NCBI GenBank assembly: GCA_001801485.1
Contig: MGXV01000017.1
Coordinates: 1 to 7,812, forward strand
Origin: Gammaproteobacteria bacterium RIFCSPHIGHO2_12_FULL_37_14
GTDB lineage: Bacteria > Pseudomonadota > Gammaproteobacteria > DSM-16500
Reading direction: 5' to 3'
Length of the DNA stretch: 7,812 nucleotides
The translations under genes and the position numbers were made by a program. Below, in pieces: positions 5,914-7,812 of the stretch (the stretch's first letter is position 1; each line of letters starts with the position of its first letter). The notes under the pieces are model-generated. The model was not told the DNA's origin. It worked only from the letters and a program-made list of their open reading frames with translations, and made no database searches.

Positions 5914-6534
5914 CTATTTCAATGATTCCACAAGAGTATAGAAGTATTTCGCTTCCCTTGTCTTGTTTAATTGATACCAAGCTTCCAGAGTTTCTGGGTT
6001 CATTATATTTATCTTTTTGAATACTTCATATGAAAATTCTAATGGTGCAAGTCCTGTAGCTGTTATCAAGTTGCCATCAGTAACCGCTGGTTGATTTAAG
6101 TATAATTCCTCTCCTGAATATTCAGGGCAACTCATTTTTAAAAATTCTTTATCATTGCTGGTATGTTTTCTAGTATTAAGTATTCCATTTTTTGCTAAAG
6201 CAAGTGTCGCTCCGCAGATTGCCGCGATTGTCACGTTCTGATCTAGAAGCTCGGGGATAAGATTCATTATTTTTTTGTTACTATCTTCAAACCAAGTATC
6301 GGCTCCTGGTAAAATCAATATGTCACTCTTATTAAATACGATATTATTAATATTCTCATTTGGAGTAATTATAATTCCACCCATTGTTTTGATGGGCTTG
6401 GTAGTATCCCCAATTTTAATAAGATTAACCGGTGTTTTTGTTTTATTAAAAAACCTACCGCTGTTAAGTTCAGCGATTATATAGCCGATTTCCCAATCTG
6501 CTAATGTATCGAGTATATATAGAAATGCTTTCAT
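5914..6534 (-). CDS. DJ-1/PfpI-family (type 1 glutamine amidotransferase-like) protein
   Basis: The 206-residue cytoplasmic protein has the DJ-1/PfpI fold: ADWEIGYI with conserved Glu15, ILILPGADTW at 72-81, and the nucleophile elbow AAICGATLAL with Cys107. It is followed by RKHTSN with His124 and by TATGLAPLEFSYEVF at 158-172. The motifs resemble the YoaZ-like branch of putative amidotransferases and stress proteins. The superfamily includes proteases, glyoxalases and chaperones, so the reaction is open. The start is supported by AGGAAGAG 3 nt before the ATG. The gene ends 2 bp inside the left IS30-like end and starts 46 bp downstream of the stop of a transposase remnant on the same strand. 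It may therefore have been expressed by readthrough from the former transposase gene; no clear promoter was found in the 46 bp. Confidence 0.87.
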   Translation of the reverse strand: MKAFLYILDTLADWEIGYIIAELNSGRFFNKTKTPVNLIKIGDTTKPIKTMGGIIITPNENINNIVFNKSDILILPGADTWFEDSNKKIMNLIPELLDQNVTIAAICGATLALAKNGILNTRKHTSNDKEFLKMSCPEYSGEELYLNQPAVTDGNLITATGLAPLEFSYEVFKKINIMNPETLEAWYQLNKTREAKYFYTLVESLK

Positions 6535-6580
6535 TAACTCTTCCTAAATTAGTTTGTTTATAGAATGCTCTGCTTACATA

Positions 6581-6727
6581 TTAATTACTCTGGCTCGCAT
6601 TGAAAACTTCATTTGGTATTGCATAACCTAATGACTTTCTTGGTCTAGTATTCAGTTTATCCATAATAGCGATAAGATCATCATCTGTCACATTGTTAAA
6701 ATCAGAACCTTTTTTTAAATATTGACG
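6581..6727 (-). pseudogene. IS30-family transposase, C-terminal remnant (minus-strand copy)
   Basis: The minus strand encodes RQYLKKGSDFNNVTDDDL, then IAIMDKLNTRPRKSLGY, then AIPNEVFNASQSN and TAA (6581-6583). This is the typical IS30 transposase C-terminus (RQYxxKGxDF...LNxRPRKxLGYxTPxEVF). Only about 48 residues remain. The catalytic DDE core and DNA-binding domain are missing, and homology ends at the AATATT junction (6718-6723). It cannot act as a transposase. Confidence 0.85.
6718..6723. other. Palindromic junction between two transposase remnants
   Basis: AATATT is the point where the minus-strand remnant (QYL codons) meets the plus-strand remnant (also at its QYL region). Six-base palindromic microhomology could have served for joining two IS30 transposase genes in inverted orientation. 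Confidence 0.45.
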
Positions 6728-6860
6728 AAAGGGCAGTGATTTTAGTGAAGTAAAAGATGAATATCTGGATGTTATTTCAGAAAAATGAAATAATAGACCA
6801 CGAAAAAGCTTAGGTTATAAAACACCTAATGAAATTTTTAATAAGGAAGCAATATTATGA
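6726..6860 (+). pseudogene. Second IS30-family transposase, C-terminal remnant (plus-strand copy)
   Basis: The plus strand encodes RKGSDFSEVKDEYLDVISEK, a TGA stop (6786-6788), then NNRPRKSLGYKTPNEIFN and KEAIL, ending TGA at 6858-6860. The internal TGA replaces the Leu expected in KLNNRPRK, so the gene is dead. It shares 24 of 38 residues with the minus-strand remnant, so it comes from a different IS30-type element rather than a recent copy. The upstream part is lost at 6723. Its final codons contain the AAGGAAG ribosome binding site of the next gene, and its stop overlaps that gene's ATG (ATGA). Confidence 0.82.
6843..6849 (+). promoter_or_regulatory. Ribosome binding site inside the transposase remnant
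   Basis: AAGGAAG lies 7 nt before the ATG at 6857. It is made of codons of the dead plus-strand transposase frame. Confidence 0.65.
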
Positions 6861-7219
6861 GCGATAATATTTACACTGAAAAATTATTTTCTTATGGCAC
6901 TCTTAGATATGAGTCTGTTCAACTCGCTACATTTGGACGAAAACTAAAAGGTAACCAAGATATTTTGTCGGCTTTTAATTTATCTATGGTGGAAATTAAA
7001 GATAAGAATGTAGTAGAAACGAGCGGAGAAGCCGTCCATCCAATTATTACCTTTACAGGAAGTCAAACAGATCAAATAGCGGGTTTTGTATTTAATATAA
7101 GTTCAGAAGAATTAAAACGGGCAGATGAGTACGAAGTTGAAGATTATAAACGTATTAGCGTACAACTTCAGTCAGGAATAAATGCCTGGGTATATGTTAA
7201 TGCAGAAGAGAAAATTTAA
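6857..7219 (+). CDS. Gamma-glutamylcyclotransferase / AIG2-like family protein
   Basis: The protein has 120 residues. LFSYGTLR at 10-17 is the substrate-loop motif of the gamma-glutamylcyclotransferase fold. ADEYEVEDYKRISV at 89-102 matches the family LDxYEG...YxR motif, with Glu93 as the likely catalytic acid/base. AGFVFNIS at 75-82 and AWVYV at 110-114 form core strands. Family members release 5-oxoproline from gamma-glutamyl amines or dipeptides; the natural substrate here is unknown. The length fits the short AIG2-like subgroup. Translation starts from a ribosome binding site within the transposase remnant, and its TAA overlaps the next ATG (TAATG), so the two genes form a coupled pair. 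I found no well-spaced promoter upstream. Confidence 0.82.
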   Translation: MSDNIYTEKLFSYGTLRYESVQLATFGRKLKGNQDILSAFNLSMVEIKDKNVVETSGEAVHPIITFTGSQTDQIAGFVFNISSEELKRADEYEVEDYKRISVQLQSGINAWVYVNAEEKI

Positions 7220-7692
7220 TGATTAAAATTAGGCATATGTCTAATGACGACATTAAAGATGTTTCTTTTGTGCATAGTGAAGCATTTAATAGACAACTTG
7301 CATCAAGGAAATGGATAACTTGTAATTTTAATGCTTACCCAAGAATTATGATGTTCGTTGCAGTGGATGAAATGAACAAAATTGTTGGTTATATCCAATG
7401 GCTACAAAAAAGTGGTTTTAGAAAGGAAACAGTTGTTGAGTTAGAACAAATAGCAGTATTACCGGCTTTTCAGGGTAAAAAAATCGGTACTGAGTTGATT
7501 AATTGTTCGCTGAAATTTATTAAAGAATATTTAGTAACCCAAAATTCAATTTTAAAATCAATAATGGTTACAACCAGAACAGATAATCTTGCTCAGAAAT
7601 TGTATAAAAAAACTTTAGGCGTAGAAATCGTTGCTACAATTAAAAACCTTTATTCTGCAGATGAGGTTGTCATGGTTACAAAATATACCTAA
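7219..7692 (+). CDS. GNAT-family N-acetyltransferase
   Basis: The 157-residue cytoplasmic protein has the GNAT layout: an IKIRHMSNDDIKDVSFVHSE start, strands FVAVDEMNKIVGYIQW at 46-61, and motif A LEQIAVLPAFQGKKIGTELI at 75-94. The acetyl-CoA loop reads QGKKIGT where the family usually has Q/RxxGxG/A; the first Gly is Lys88. Motif B is the NLAQKLYKK region (123-131) with LGVEIV. Such enzymes move acetyl from acetyl-CoA to an amine of a small molecule or protein. Its ATG overlaps the stop of the cyclotransferase gene (TAATG), so expression is translationally coupled. A shared substrate, such as an amine or gamma-glutamyl amine, is inference. The stop lies 8 bp before the right IS30-like end. 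Confidence 0.87.
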   Translation: MIKIRHMSNDDIKDVSFVHSEAFNRQLASRKWITCNFNAYPRIMMFVAVDEMNKIVGYIQWLQKSGFRKETVVELEQIAVLPAFQGKKIGTELINCSLKFIKEYLVTQNSILKSIMVTTRTDNLAQKLYKKTLGVEIVATIKNLYSADEVVMVTKYT

Positions 7693-7700
7693 AAAATGAC

Positions 7701-7725
7701 GGTTGCATTTATTGGTTGAATCCAC
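7701..7725 (-). mobile_element. IS30-family-like terminal inverted repeat, right end
   Basis: The reverse complement reads GTGGATTCAACCAATAA, A, then TGCAACC, differing from the left end at one base (7708 against 5904). It faces the left end, so the pair forms a true inverted repeat. Beyond it (7726-7812) I see no gene. Confidence 0.65.
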
Positions 7726-7812
7726 CATCATCTCATTCCATATAGTTTAGAATAGCTCAATCTTTAGATTACACTTGTGGTGCAGCTTGTTTTGATAGCA
7801 TGTTTAAATATT

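Larger units (their letters stand above)
5887..7725. mobile_element. IS30-ended cargo unit with head-to-head transposase remnants
   Basis: A 1839-bp segment lies between inverted repeats that face inward. It carries a DJ-1/PfpI gene on the minus strand, two IS30 transposase C-terminal remnants pointing away from each other, and a gamma-glutamylcyclotransferase/GNAT gene pair on the plus strand. In both arms the cargo lies between a transposase C-terminus and an end. No functional transposase is present, so movement would need one in trans. No target duplication is seen, which fits assembly by recombination or old age. The unit is inferred from ends, remnants and order. Confidence 0.5.

Noticed and set aside
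6722..6727. TTGACG as a -35 box for the cyclotransferase gene
   Set aside because: No -10-like hexamer lies 16-18 bp downstream; the bases are explained by transposase codons at the junction.
5880..7732. Target-site duplication flanking the IS30-like ends
   Set aside because: The bases outside the two ends (CCCC on the left, CATC on the right) do not match, so no direct repeat can be claimed.

Overview
The window is an AT-rich stretch (about one third G+C by eye) from a Gram-negative bacterium. The evidence is an entericidin-like lipoprotein signal, a hemagglutinin-type YDG repeat region, a NodB-type deacetylase with a signal peptide, and remnants of IS30 transposase. The codon usage, the mix of envelope and housekeeping-like genes and the decayed sequence would suit a host-associated gammaproteobacterium, perhaps of the Legionellales. 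That placement is inference; nothing here proves the taxon.

Layout. Positions 2-1321 (+) hold the 3' end of a large adhesin-like gene: YDG/MBG-type beta repeats, a low-complexity linker, one membrane segment, then two tandem copies of a domain that reads like a histidine kinase dimerisation domain (HisKA). In both copies the phosphoacceptor His is Phe. Convergent to it is a peptide deformylase (1339-1950, -). A short divergent promoter region follows, with a 24-codon entericidin-like lipoprotein ORF (2044-2118) that stops just after the family signature. Next come a DUF218 (YdcF/SanA/ElyC-type) protein (2180-2815, +) and an exported NodB-fold deacetylase-like protein (2905-3819, +) with one altered metal-ligand position. 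Positions 3820-4340 contain no intact gene; a frameshifted ORF is probably decaying there. A serine beta-lactamase-fold hydrolase without a signal peptide follows (4356-5804, +), and its stop codon lies in the loop of a strong hairpin.

The most unusual region is 5887-7725. It is bounded by a 25-bp inverted repeat (24 of 25 matching) that resembles IS30-family ends. Inside, the order is: left end, DJ-1/PfpI gene (-), IS30 transposase C-terminal remnant (-), a second and different IS30 transposase remnant (+), a gamma-glutamylcyclotransferase-like gene (+), a GNAT acetyltransferase (+), right end. The two remnants are joined head to head at an AATATT palindrome, in the same QYL part of both proteins. 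Each arm thus places passenger genes between a transposase C-terminus and an IS30-like end, and those genes finish within 2-8 bp of the ends. This looks like a non-autonomous IS30-ended cargo unit made by fusing two transposase-bearing arms.

Functionally, the deacetylase, DUF218 protein and entericidin fragment are envelope-related. The three cargo genes are small soluble enzymes of the kind often carried as accessory stress, detoxification or metabolite-modifying functions. No specific pathway linking them can be shown from the sequence.
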